Source: Liolophura sinensis (Eukaryota; Mollusca; Polyplacophora; Chitonida; Chitonidae). From it: a DNA stretch of 12,007 nt. Below, one piece after another: positions 1 through 9,612 of this stretch. Numbering within the stretch: position 1 is the stretch's first letter; each line of letters starts with the position of its first letter. The stretch covers positions 126,001 through 138,007 of the forward strand of contig NW_027017996.1 in assembly GCF_032854445.1 (NCBI RefSeq), read 5' to 3'. The notes beneath the pieces were generated by a model. It worked only from the letters and a program-made list of their open reading frames with translations, searched no databases and had not been told where the DNA came from. The translations under genes and the position numbers were made by a program.

Positions 1-1227
1 CTTGTAACTGAATATGCTATTGCAATGATTACAATGTCCATTTTGCAACTGAGCATGCTTGTATACTGATTACAATGTTCACCTAGGAACTGATGATGTT
101 TTTATAATGATTACAACGTTCATCTTGTAACTGAACATGCAATTATAAGGATTACAATGTTCACTTTGTAACTGAACATGCTATTACAATGATTACAATG
201 TTCATCTTGTAACTGAACATGCTATTATGTCGATTACAATCTTTATCTTGCAACTGAGCATGTTATTATAATGATTACAATGTTCATCTTGTAATTGAAC
301 GTGCTAATATATTGAATACAATGTTCATTTTGTAACTGATGATGTTATTATAATGATTACAATATTCATCTTGTAACTAAATATGCTTATGTAATGATTA
401 CAATGTCCATTTTGCAACTGAGCATGCTTTTATACTTACAATGTCCACCTTGTAACTGAACATGCTATTATAATGATTAGAATGTTCATCTTGTAACTGA
501 GCATGTTTTTATAAAGATTACAATGTTCACCTTGTAACTGAACATGCTTTTATAATGATTACAATGTTCATCTTGTAATTGAACGTGCTAATATAATGAA
601 TACAATGTTTACTTTGTAACTGATGATGTTATTATAATGATTACAATATTCATCTTGTAAGTGAATATGCTAATGTAATGATTACAATGTTTATCTTGCA
701 ACTGAGCATGCTTGTATACTGATTACAATGTTCACCTTGCAACTGATGATGTTTTTATAATGATTACAATGTTCATCTTATAACTGAACATGCTATTATG
801 TCGATTACAATCTTCATCTTGCAACTGAGCATGTTTTTAAAATGATTACTATGTTCACCTTGTAACTGAACATGCTTTTATTATGATTACAATGTTTATC
901 TTGTAAGTCAACGAGCTAATATAATGAATACAATGCTTATGTTGTAACTGATGATGTTATTATAATGATTACAATATTCATCTTGTAAGTGAATATGCTA
1001 ATAAAATGATTACAATGTCCATTTTGCAACTGAGCATGCTTGTATACTGATTACAATGTTCACCTTGTAACTGTTTGTGTTTTTATAATGACTACAATGT
1101 TCATCTTATAACTGAACATGCAATTATAAGGATTACAATGTTCACTTTGTAACTGAACATGCTATTACAATGATTACATTGTTCACCTTGTAACTGAGCG
1201 CATTATTATAATGATTACAATGTTCAT
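1..1227 (+). repeat. HOR module A, copy 1 (30 monomers)
   Basis: The module has 29 monomers of 41 bp and one of 38 bp. Its order of diagnostic variants is: CTATTGCAATG boundary monomer (1), CTAGGAACTG monomer (83), CAATTATAAGG (124), GTCGATT (206), AATTGAACGTG (288), TGATGATG (329), CTTATGTAATG (370), short monomer (411), second AACGTG (572), second GTCGATT (777), TTTTTAAAATG (818), AACGAG (900), ACTGTTTGTG (1064) and a GAGCGCATT exit monomer (1187). The same order at the same length recurs at 3845 and 8386, which shows that this is a true higher-order unit. Its second half, 165-1227, also supplies the tail of module C2. Confidence 0.9.
411..448 (+). repeat. 38-bp short monomer (module A copy 1)
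   Basis: This monomer reads TTTTATACTTACAATGTCC where sisters read TATACTGATTAC, so it lacks GAT. The same short monomer occurs at 1597-1634, 3151-3188, 4255-4292, 5441-5478, 6995-7032 and 8796-8833. It always follows the CTTATGTAATG monomer and has the same 3-bp loss, so all seven descend from one deletion and serve as a phase marker for the higher-order repeat. It is absent from module A' because the seven-monomer deletion removed it. Confidence 0.92.
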
Positions 1228-2371
1228 CTTGTAACTGAATATGCTATTGTAATGATTACAATGTCCATTTTGCAACTGAGCATGCTTGTTTACTGATTAC
1301 AATGTTCACCTTGCAACTGATGATGTTTTTATAATGATTACAATGTTCACTTTGTAACTGAACATGCTATTACAATGATTACAATGTTCATCTTGTAACT
1401 GAACATGCTATTATGTCGATTACAATCTTCATCTTGCAACTGAGCATTATATTATAATGATTACAATGTTCATCTTGTAATTGAACGTGCTAATATAATG
1501 AATACATTGTTCATTTTGTAACTGATGATGTTATTATAATGATTACAATATTCATCTTGTAACTGAATATGCTTATGTAATGATTACAAGGTCCATTTTG
1601 CAACTGAGCATGCTTTTATACTTACAATGTCCACCTTGTAACTGAACATGCTATTATAAAGATTACAATGTTCACCTTGTAACTAAACATGCTTTTATAA
1701 TGATTACAATGTTCATCTTGTAATTGAACGTGCTAATATAATGAATACAATGTTTACTTTGTAACTGATGATGTTATTATAATGATTACAATATTCATCT
1801 TGTAAATGAATATGCTAATGTAATGATTACAATGTTCATCTTGTAATTGAACGTGCTAATATAATGAATACAATGTTCACTTTGCAACTGATGATGTTTT
1901 TATCATGATTACAATGTTCATCTTGTAACTGAACATGCTATTATGTCGATTACAATCTTCATCTTGCAACTGAGCATGTTTTTAAAATGATTACTATGTT
2001 CACCTTGTAACTGAACATGCTTTTATAATGATTACAGTGTTTATCTTGTAAGTCAACGAGCTAATATAATGAATACAATGCTTATGTTGTAACTGATGAT
2101 GTTATTATAATGATTACAATATTCATCTTGTAAGTGAATATGCTAATGTAATGATTACAATGTCCATTTTGCAACTGAGCATGCTTGTATACTGATTACA
2201 ATGTTCACCTTGAAACTGTTTACTTTTTATAATGATTACAATGTTCATCTTGTAACTGAACATGCAATTATAAGGATTACAATGTTCACTTTGTAACTGA
2301 ACATGCTATTACAATGATTACATTGTTCACCTTGTAGCTGAGCACATTATTATAATGATTACAATGTTCAT
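1228..2371 (+). repeat. HOR module B, copy 1 (28 monomers)
   Basis: This is an A-derived module two monomers shorter than A, with 26 monomers of 41 bp, one of 38 bp and one of 40 bp. Two fusion monomers explain the loss. At 1310-1350 the front of A's third monomer is joined to the back of its fourth. At 1635-1675 the front of A's twelfth monomer is joined to the back of its thirteenth (ATAAAGATTAC). The missing single base is in the ACTGTTTACTTTTT monomer near 2209-2230, where A has ACTGTTTGTGTTTTT. The monomer at 1840-1880 differs wholesale from its counterpart in the second B copy. B follows A directly both times it occurs. Confidence 0.87.
1597..1634 (+). repeat. 38-bp short monomer (module B copy 1)
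   Basis: It has the same GAT loss as at 411-448. It sits 1186 bp after that copy, which is one A module less one monomer and shows the first B deletion directly. Confidence 0.9.
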
Positions 2372-3150
2372 CTTGTAACTGAATATGCTATTGTAATGAT
2401 TACAATGTCCATTTTGCAACTGAGCATGGTTGTATACTGATTACAATTTTCACTTTGCAACTTATGATGTTTTTATAATGATTACAATGTTCACTTTTAA
2501 AATGAACATGCAATTATAAGGAATACAATGTTCATTTTGTAACTGAACATGCTTTTACAATGATTACATTGTTCACCTTGTAACTGAGCACATTATTATA
2601 ATAATTACAATGTTCATCTTGTAAGTGAATATGCTAATGTAATGATTACAATATCCATTTTGCAACTGAGCATGCTTTTATACTGATTACAATGTTCACC
2701 TTGTAACTGATGATGTTTTTATAATGATTACAATGTTCATCTTGTAACTACATATGCTATAACAATGATTACAATGTTCATCTTGTAATGAAATATGCTA
2801 ATATAATGATTGCAATATTCATTTTGTAACTGAGCATGCTATTATATTGATTACAATGGTGATTTTGTAACCGTTGACGCTATTATAATGATTACAATGT
2901 TTACTTTGTAACTGAGCATGCTATTACAATGATTACAATGTTCATCCTGTAACTGAACATGCTATTATGTCGATTACAATCTTTATCTTGCAACTGAGCA
3001 TGATATTATAATGATTACAATGTTCATCTTGTAATTGAACGTGCTAATATAATGAATACAATGTTCATTTTGTAACTGATGATGTTTATATAATGATTAC
3101 AATATTCATCTTGTAACTAAATATGCTTATGTAATGATTACAATGTCCAT

Positions 3151-3188
3151 TTTGCAACTGAGCATGCTTTTATACTTACAATGTCCAC
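3151..3188 (+). repeat. 38-bp short monomer (module C1)
   Basis: It has the same GAT loss. It lies inside the A-like middle of C1 and is the only short monomer within the 735-bp segment that is partly repeated afterwards, which accounts for that period being 18 x 41 minus 3. Confidence 0.9.
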
Positions 3189-3229
3189 CTTGTAACTGAA
3201 CATGCTATTATAATGATTACAATGTTCAT
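3189..3229 (+). repeat. Representative consensus-like monomer
   Basis: This 41-bp copy, identical to the one at 8099-8139, looks like the majority form at every position I compared by eye. In the frame starting CTTG, TTGTAA occupies positions 2-7, TGAACA 9-14, the self-complementary ATTATAAT 19-26, GATTACA 27-33 and TGTTCA 35-40. It contains no CpG. It is a reference for describing variants: AGCATG or TGATG in place of AACATG, TTGCAA in place of TTGTAA, and TGTCCA or TATTCA in place of TGTTCA. Confidence 0.9.
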
Positions 3230-3293
3230 CTTGTAACTGAGCATGTTTTTATAAAGATTACAATGTTCACCTTGTAACTGAACATGCTTTTAT

Positions 3294-3303
3294 AATGATT
3301 ACA
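3294..3303 (+). other. Recombination junction inside module C1
   Basis: Upstream up to T3293 the sequence follows the C2-type path (compare 7112-7147). From T3304 (ACATTGTTCACC) it follows the sequence around 2569, 735 bp earlier. The ten bases AATGATTACA are common to both parents and contain the exchange. The result is a duplicated stretch and loss of the A-like tail seen in C2. Confidence 0.8.
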
Positions 3304-3762
3304 TTGTTCACCTTGTAACTGAGCACATTATTATAATAATTACAGTGTTCATCTTGTAAGTGAATATGCTAATGTAATGATTACAATATCCATTTTGCAA
3401 CTGAGCATGCTTTTATACTGATTACAATGTTCACCTTGTAACTGATGATGTTTTTATAATGATTACAATGTTCATCTTGTAACTACATATGCTATAATAA
3501 TGATTACAATGTTCATCTTGTAATGAAATATGCTAATATAATGATTGCAATATTCATTTTTTAACTGAGCATGCTATTATATTGATTACAATGGTGATTT
3601 TGTAACCGTTGACGCTATTATAATGATTACAATGTTTACTTTGTAACTGAACATGCTATTACAATGATTACAATGTTCATCTTGTAACTGAACATGCTAT
3701 TATGTCGATTACAGTCTTCATCTTGTAACTGAAAATGATATTTTAATGATTACAATGTTTAT

Positions 3763-3844
3763 CTTGCAACTGAGCACGCTATTGTAATGATTTCAATGTT
3801 CTCCTTGTAACTGAGCACATTATTATAATGATTGCAATGTTCAT
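3763..3844 (+). repeat. Block-end monomer pair 1
   Basis: Two monomers mark the end of the A-B-C1 block: one with GAGCACGCTATTGTAATG and AATGTTCTCC, then one with GAGCACATTATTATAATG and GATTGCAATG. Here the first begins CTTGCAACTG; the other three copies have a T in place of that C. Confidence 0.88.
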
Positions 3845-5071
3845 CTTGTAACTGAATATGCTATTGCAATGATTACAATGTCCATTTTGCAACTGAGCAT
3901 GCTTGTATACTGATTACAATGTTCACCTAGGAACTGATGATGTTTTTATAATGATTACAACGTTCATCTTGTAACTGAACATGCAATTATAAGGATTACA
4001 ATGTTCACTTTGTAACTGAACATGCTATTACAATAATTACAATGTTCATCTTGTAACTGAACATGCCATTATGTCGATTACAATCTTTATCTTGCAACTG
4101 AGCATGTTATTATAATGATTACAATGTTCATCTTGTAATTGAACGCGCTAATATATTGAATACAATGTTCATTTTGTAACTGATGATGTTATTATAATGA
4201 TTACAATATTCATCTTGTAACTAAATATGCTTATGTAATGATTACAATGTCCATTTTGCAACTGAGCATGCTTTTATACTTACAATGTCCACCTTGTAAC
4301 TGAACATGCTATTATAATGATTAGAATGTTCATCTTGTAACTAAGCATGTTTTTATAAAGATTACAATGTTCACCTTGTAACTGAACATGCTTTTATAAT
4401 GATTACAATGTTCATCTTGTAATTGATCGTGCTAATATAATGAATACAATGTTTACTTTGTAACTGATGATGTTATTATAATGATTACAATATTCATCTT
4501 GTAAGTGAATATGCTAATGTAATGATTACAATGTTTATCTTACAACTGAGCATGCTTGTATACTGATTACAATGTTCACCTTGCAACTGATTATGTTTTT
4601 ATAATGATTACAATGTTCATCTTATAACTGAACATGCTATTATGTCGATTACAATCTTCATCTTTCAACTGAGCATGTTTTTAAAATGATTACTATGTTC
4701 ACCTTGTAACTGAACATGCTTTTATAATGATTACAATGTCTATCTTGTAAGTGAACGAGCTAATATAATGAATACAATGCTTATGTTGTAACTGAGCACA
4801 TTATTATAATGATTACAATATTCATCTTGTAAGTGAATATGCTAATAAAATGATTACAATGTCCATTTTGCAACTGAGCATGCTTGTATACTGATTACAA
4901 TGTTCACCTTGTAACTGTTTGTGTTTTTATACTGACTACAATGTTCATCTTATAACTGAACATGCAATTATAAGGATTACAATGTTCACTTTGTAACTGA
5001 ACATGCTATTACAATGATTACATTGTTCACCTTGTAACTGAGCGCATTATTATAATGATTACAATGGTCAT
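3845..5071 (+). repeat. HOR module A, copy 2 (30 monomers)
   Basis: It has the same length and variant order as 1-1227, at an offset of exactly 3844 bp. I noted about fifteen scattered single-base differences by eye, for example CATGCCATT against CATGCTATT near 4065, GAACGCGC against GAACGTGC near 4142, and CTTTCAAC against CTTGCAAC near 4662. There is also a patched monomer at 4785-4825. The differences are spread as point changes and do not shift the register. Confidence 0.9.
4255..4292 (+). repeat. 38-bp short monomer (module A copy 2)
   Basis: It is the counterpart of 411-448 at an offset of 3844 bp and has the same GAT loss. Confidence 0.9.
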
Positions 5072-6215
5072 CTTGTAACTGAATATGCTATTGTAATGAT
5101 TACAATGTCCATTTTGCAACTGAGCATGCTTGTTTACTGATTACAATGTTCACCTTGCAACTGATGATGTTTTTAAAATGATTACAATGTTCACTTTGTA
5201 ACTGAACATGCTATTACAATGATTACAATGTTCATCTTGTAACTGAACATGCTATTATGTCGATTACAATCTTCATCTTGCAACTGAGCATGATATTATA
5301 ATGATTACAATGTTCATCTTGTAATTGAACGTGCTAATATAATGAATACATTGTTCATTTTGTAACTGATGATGTTATTATAATGATTACAATATTCATC
5401 TTGTAACTGAATATGCTTATGTAATGATTACAATGTCCATTTTGCAACTGAGCATGCTTTTATACTTACAATGTCCACCTTGTAACTGAACATGCTATTA
5501 TAAAGATTACAATGTTCACCTTGTAACTAAACATGCTTTTATAATGATTACAATGTTCATCTTGTAATTGAACGTGCTAATATAATGAATACAATGTTTA
5601 CTTTGTAACTGATGATGTTATTATAATGATTACAATATTCATCTTGTAAATGAATATGCTAATGTAATGATTACAATGTTTATCTTGCAACTGAGCATGC
5701 TTGTATACTGATTACAATGTTCACTTTGCAACTGATGATGTTTTTATCATGATTACAATGTTCATCTTGTAACTGAACATGCTATTATGTCGATTACAAT
5801 CTTCATCTTGCAACTGAGCATGTTTTTAAAATGATTACTATGTTCACCTTGTAACTGAACATGCTTTTATAATGATTACAGTGTTTATCTTGTAAGTCAA
5901 CGAGCTAATATAATGAATACAATGCTTATGTTGTAACTGATGATGTTATTATAATTAATACAATATTCATCTTGTAAGTGAATATGCTAATGTAATGATT
6001 ACAATGTCCATTTTGCAACTGAGCATGCTTGTATACTGATTACAATGTTCACCTTGAAACTGTTTACTTTTTATAATGATTACAATGTTCATCTTGTAAC
6101 TGAACATGCAATTATAAGGATTACAATGTTCACTTTGTAACTGAACATGCTATTACAATGATTACATTGTTCACCTTGTAGCTGAGCACATTATTATAAT
6201 GATTACAATGTTCAT
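5072..6215 (+). repeat. HOR module B, copy 2 (28 monomers)
   Basis: It matches 1228-2371 in length and in both fusion monomers (5154-5194 and 5479-5519), including the 1-bp loss in the ACTGTTTAC monomer near 6060. The fusions therefore predate the 3.8-kb duplication that made the two copies. At 5684-5724 it carries the expected CTTGCAACTGAGCATG monomer; the first copy has a different monomer there. Confidence 0.88.
5441..5478 (+). repeat. 38-bp short monomer (module B copy 2)
   Basis: It is the counterpart of 1597-1634 at an offset of 3844 bp and has the same GAT loss. Confidence 0.9.
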
Positions 6216-7811
6216 CTTGTAACTGAATATGCTATTGTAATGATTACAATGTCCATTTTGCAACTGAGCATGGTTGTATACTGATTACAATTTTCACTTT
6301 GCAACTTATGATGTTTTTATAATGATTACAATGTTCACTTTTAAAGTGAACATGCAATTATAAGGAATACAATGTTCATTTTGTAACTGAACATGCTTTT
6401 ACAATGATTACATTGTTCACCTTGTAACTGAGCACATTATTATAATAATTACAATGTTCATCTTGTAAGTGAATATGCTAATGTAATGATTACAATATCC
6501 ATTTTGCAACTGAGCATGCTTTTATACTGATTACAATGTTCACCTTGTAACTGATGATGTTTTTATAATGATTACAATGTTCATCTTGTAACTACATATG
6601 CTATAACAATGATTACAATGCTCATCTTGTAATGAAATATGCTAATATAATGATTGCAATATTCATTTTGTAACTGAGCATGCTATTATATTGATTACAA
6701 TGGTGATTTTGTAACCGTTGACGCTATTATAATGATTACAATGTTTACTTTGTAACTGAGCATGCTATTACAATGATTACAATGTTCATCCTGTAACTGA
6801 ACATGCTATTATGTCGATTACAATCTTTATCTTGCAACTGAGCATGATATTATAATGATTACAATGTTCATCTTGTAATTGAACGTGCTAATATAATGAA
6901 TACAATGTTCATTTTGTAACTGATGATGTTTATATAATGATTACAATATTCATCTTGTAACTAAATATGCTTATGTAATGATTACAATGTCCATTTTGCA
7001 ACTGAGCATGCTTTTATACTTACAATGTCCACCTTGTAACTGAACATGCTATTATAATGATTACAATGTTCATCTTGTAACTGAGCATGATTTTATAAAG
7101 ATTACAATGTTCACCTTGTAACTGAACATGCTTTTATAATGATTACAATGTTCATCTTGTAATTGAACGTGCTAATATAATGAATACAATGTTTACTTTG
7201 TAACTAATGATGTTATTATAATGATTACAATATTTATCTTGTAAGTGAATATGCTAATGTAATGATTACAATGTTTATCTTGCAACTGAGCATGCTTGTA
7301 TACTGATTACAATGTTCACCTTGCAACTGATAATGTTTTTATAATGATTACAATGTTCATCTTATAACTAAACATGCTATTATGTCGATTACAATCTTCA
7401 TCTTGCAACTGAGCATGTTTTTAAAATGATTACTATGTTTACCTTGTAACTGAACATGCTTTTATAATGATTACAATGTTTATCTTGTAAGTGAACGAGC
7501 TAATATAATGAATACAATGTTTACATTGTAACTGATGATATTATTATAATAATTACAATATTCATCTTGTAAGTGAATATGCTAATGTAATGATTACAAT
7601 GTCCATTTTGCAACTGAGTATGCTTGTATACTGATTACAATGTTCACCTTGTAACTGTTTATGTCTTTATAATGATTACAATGTTCATTTTGTAACTGAA
7701 CATGCAATTATAAGGATTACAATGTTCACTTTGTAACTGAACATGCTATTACAATGATTACATGGTTCACCTTGTAACTGAGCGCATTATTATAATGATT
7801 ACAATGTTCAT
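6216..7811 (+). repeat. HOR module C2 (39 monomers)
   Basis: The C-specific head of 13 monomers (6216-6748) is followed by an A-like tail equal in length to A's monomers 5-30 (6749-7811 and 165-1227 are both 1063 bp). It lacks the 735-bp internal duplication of C1 and so looks like the simpler form of C. Private variants of its tail, TTTACATTG (near 7511), TTTATGTCTTTATAATG (near 7657) and ACATGGTTCACC (near 7758), reappear in module A' and link the two. One short 38-bp monomer lies at 6995-7032. Confidence 0.86.
6995..7032 (+). repeat. 38-bp short monomer (module C2)
   Basis: It is the counterpart of 3151-3188 at an offset of 3844 bp and has the same GAT loss. Confidence 0.9.
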
Positions 7812-8126
7812 CTTGTAACTGAATATGCTATTGTAATGATTACAATGTCCATTTTGCAACTGAGCATGCTTATATACTGATTACAATGTTCACCTTGCAA
7901 CTGATGATGTTTTTATAATGATTACAATGGTGATTTTGTAGCCGTTGACGCTATTATAATAATTACAATGTTTACTTTGTAACTGAACATGCTATTACAA
8001 TGATTACAATGTTCATCTTGTAACTGGGCATACTAGTGTAATAATTAAAATATTAATTTTGCAACTGAGCATGCTATTATACTGATTACAATGTTCATCT
8101 TGTAACTGAACATGCTATTATAATGA

Positions 8127-8154
8127 TTACAATGTTCATGTTGTAACTGAGCAT
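8127..8154 (+). repeat. Interleaved inverted repeats in the monomer core
   Basis: Starting in the consensus monomer and running into the next one, the arms are TTACAA, TGTTCA, then TTGTAA and a TGAACA-type arm (TGAGCA here), in the order A-B-A'-B'. A pairs with A' across 8 nt and B with B' across 9 nt. The two hairpins cannot form together in simple DNA; in RNA the order is that of an H-type pseudoknot. The pattern recurs with variations along the whole array, but many monomers have a damaged B' arm (TGATGA), so it is not strictly kept. Confidence 0.6.
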
Positions 8155-8214
8155 GCTATTATACGAATTACAATTTTCATCTTGTAATTGAGCATGCTAT
8201 TATAATGATTACAT

Positions 8215-8235
8215 TGCTCATCTTGTATTTGAGCA
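8215..8235 (+). repeat. Matched-change inverted repeat TGCTCA...TGAGCA
   Basis: The usual arms TGTTCA and TGAACA are here TGCTCA and TGAGCA, with a 9-nt spacer, so both arms differ from the consensus yet remain fully complementary. The same pair occurs at 10302-10322 and 11820-11840. The three copies sit in homologous D or E monomers and are one inherited state, not three independent events. Confidence 0.75.
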
Positions 8236-8303
8236 TGCTATTTTAACTATTACAATGTTCATCTTGTAACTGGGCATGTTTTTATAATGATTACAATGTT
8301 CAC

Positions 8304-8385
8304 CTTGTAACTGAGCACGCTATTGTAATGATTCCAATGTTCTCCTTGTAACTGAGCACATTATTATAATGATTGCAATGTTCAT
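8304..8385 (+). repeat. Block-end monomer pair 2
   Basis: It has the same GAGCACGC / TTCTCC / GAGCACATT / GATTGCAATG signature and closes module D copy 1 and the A-B-C2-D block. It carries GATTCCAATG where the other three copies have GATTTCAATG. Confidence 0.88.
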
Positions 8386-9612
8386 CTTGTAACTGAATAT
8401 GCTATTGCAATGATTACAATGTCCATTTTCCAACTGAGCATGCTTGTATACTGATTACAATGTTCATCTAGGAACTGATGATGTTTTTATAATGATTACA
8501 ACGTTCATCTTGTAACTGAACATGCAATTATAAGGATTACAATGTTCACTTTGTAACTGAACATGCTATTACAATGATTACAATGTTCATCTTGTAACTG
8601 AACATGCTATTATGTCGATTACAATCTTTATCTTGCAACTGAGCATGATATTATAATGATTACAATGTTCATCTTGTAATTGAACGTGCTAATATATTGA
8701 ATACAATGTTCATTTTGTAACTGATGATGTTATTATAATGATTACAATATTCATCTTGTAACTAAATATGCTTATGTAATGATTACAATGTCCATTTTGC
8801 AACTGAGCATGCTTTTATACTTACAATGTCCACCTTGTAACTGAACATGCTATTATAATGATTAGAATGTTCATCTTGTAACTGAGCATGTTTTTATAAA
8901 GATTACAATGTTCACCTTGTAACTGAACATGCTTTTATAATGATTACAATGTTCATCTTGTAATTGAACGTGCTAATATAATGAATACAATGTTTACTTT
9001 GTAACTGATGATGTTATTATAATGATTACAATATTCATCTTGTAAGTGAATATGCTAATGTAATGATTACAATGTTTATCTTGCAACTGAGCATGCTTGT
9101 ATACTGATTACAATGTTCACCTTGCAACTGATGATGTTTTTATAATGATTACAATGTTCATCTTATAACTGAACATGCTATTATGTCGATTACAATCTTC
9201 ATCTTGCAACTGAGCATGTTTTTAAAATGATTACTATGTTCACCTTGTAACTGAACATGCTTTTATAATGATTACAATGTCTATCTTGTAAGTGAACGAG
9301 CTAATATAATGAATACAATGCTTATGTTGTAACTGATGATGTTATTATAATGATTACAATATTCATCTTGTAAGTGAATATGCTAATGTAATGATTACAA
9401 TGTCCATTTTGCAACTGAGCATGCTTGTATACTGATTACAATGTTCACCTTGTAACTGTTTATGTTTTTATAATGATTACAATGTTCATCTTATAACTGA
9501 ACATGCAATTATAAGGATTACAATGTTCACTTTGTAACTGAACATGCTATTACAATGATTACATTGTTCACCTTGTAACTGAGCGCATTATTATAATGAT
9601 TACAATGTTCAT
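8386..9612 (+). repeat. HOR module A, copy 3 (30 monomers)
   Basis: It has the same length and variant order as the copies at 1 and 3845. Its offset from the second copy is exactly 4541 bp. Private features include TCTAGGAACTG in place of CCTAGGAACTG (near 8466), TTTTCCAACTG (near 8427) and ACTGTTTATG in place of ACTGTTTGTG (near 9456). TCTAGGA is shared with module A', which suggests that copy 3 and A' are closest relatives at their heads. Confidence 0.9.
8796..8833 (+). repeat. 38-bp short monomer (module A copy 3)
   Basis: It is the counterpart of 4255-4292 at an offset of 4541 bp and has the same GAT loss. It is the last short monomer in the window. Confidence 0.9.

Larger units (their letters stand above)
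2372..3844 (+). repeat. HOR module C1 (36 monomers, internal 735-bp duplication)
   Basis: The first 13 monomers (2372-2904) form a C-specific head with CATGGTTG, a TTTTAAAATGAAC monomer, ACTACATATG, TAATGAAATATG and the ACCGTTGACGC monomer ending near 2880. From 2905 the module follows A from its fifth monomer onward. Around 3294-3303 it jumps back: sequence from 3304 matches sequence 735 bp upstream (18 monomers), including a second ACCGTTGACGC at 3606-3615. It closes with an AAAATGATATTTT monomer (3722-3762) and the two-monomer block end. Its first 932 bp match C2 at an offset of 3844; beyond 3303 they part. Confidence 0.85.
7812..8385 (+). repeat. HOR module D, copy 1 (14 monomers)
   Basis: The module has fourteen 41-bp monomers. 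After the boundary monomer and two A-like monomers it goes into the GTTGACGC monomer (7935-7975). A run of D-specific variants follows: GGGCATACTAGTG with TAATTAAAATATTAAT (8017-8057), TATACGAATTAC (8140-8180), GCTCATCTTGTATTTGAGC (spanning two monomers near 8215), TTTTAACTATTAC (8222-8262) and GGGCATG (8263-8303). It ends in the block-end pair. This module contains the most typical monomer (8099-8139). Confidence 0.88.

Noticed and set aside
83-123. CTAGG monomer as an inserted element or attachment site
   Set aside because: The monomer stays 41 bp and differs only by a few bases (CTAGGAACTG for CTTGCAACTG). It is an ordinary variant inherited by the A heads.
1001-1006. AATAAA as a polyadenylation signal (also near 4845)
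   Set aside because: It arises from a variant monomer (CTAATAAAATG) in AT-rich sequence, with no gene upstream.
8133-8154. Steroid-receptor-like half-sites (TGTTC and GAACA)
   Set aside because: Known palindromic elements of that family have AGAACA first and a 3-bp spacer. Here the order is reversed and the spacer is 9 bp, so the resemblance is to half-sites only.
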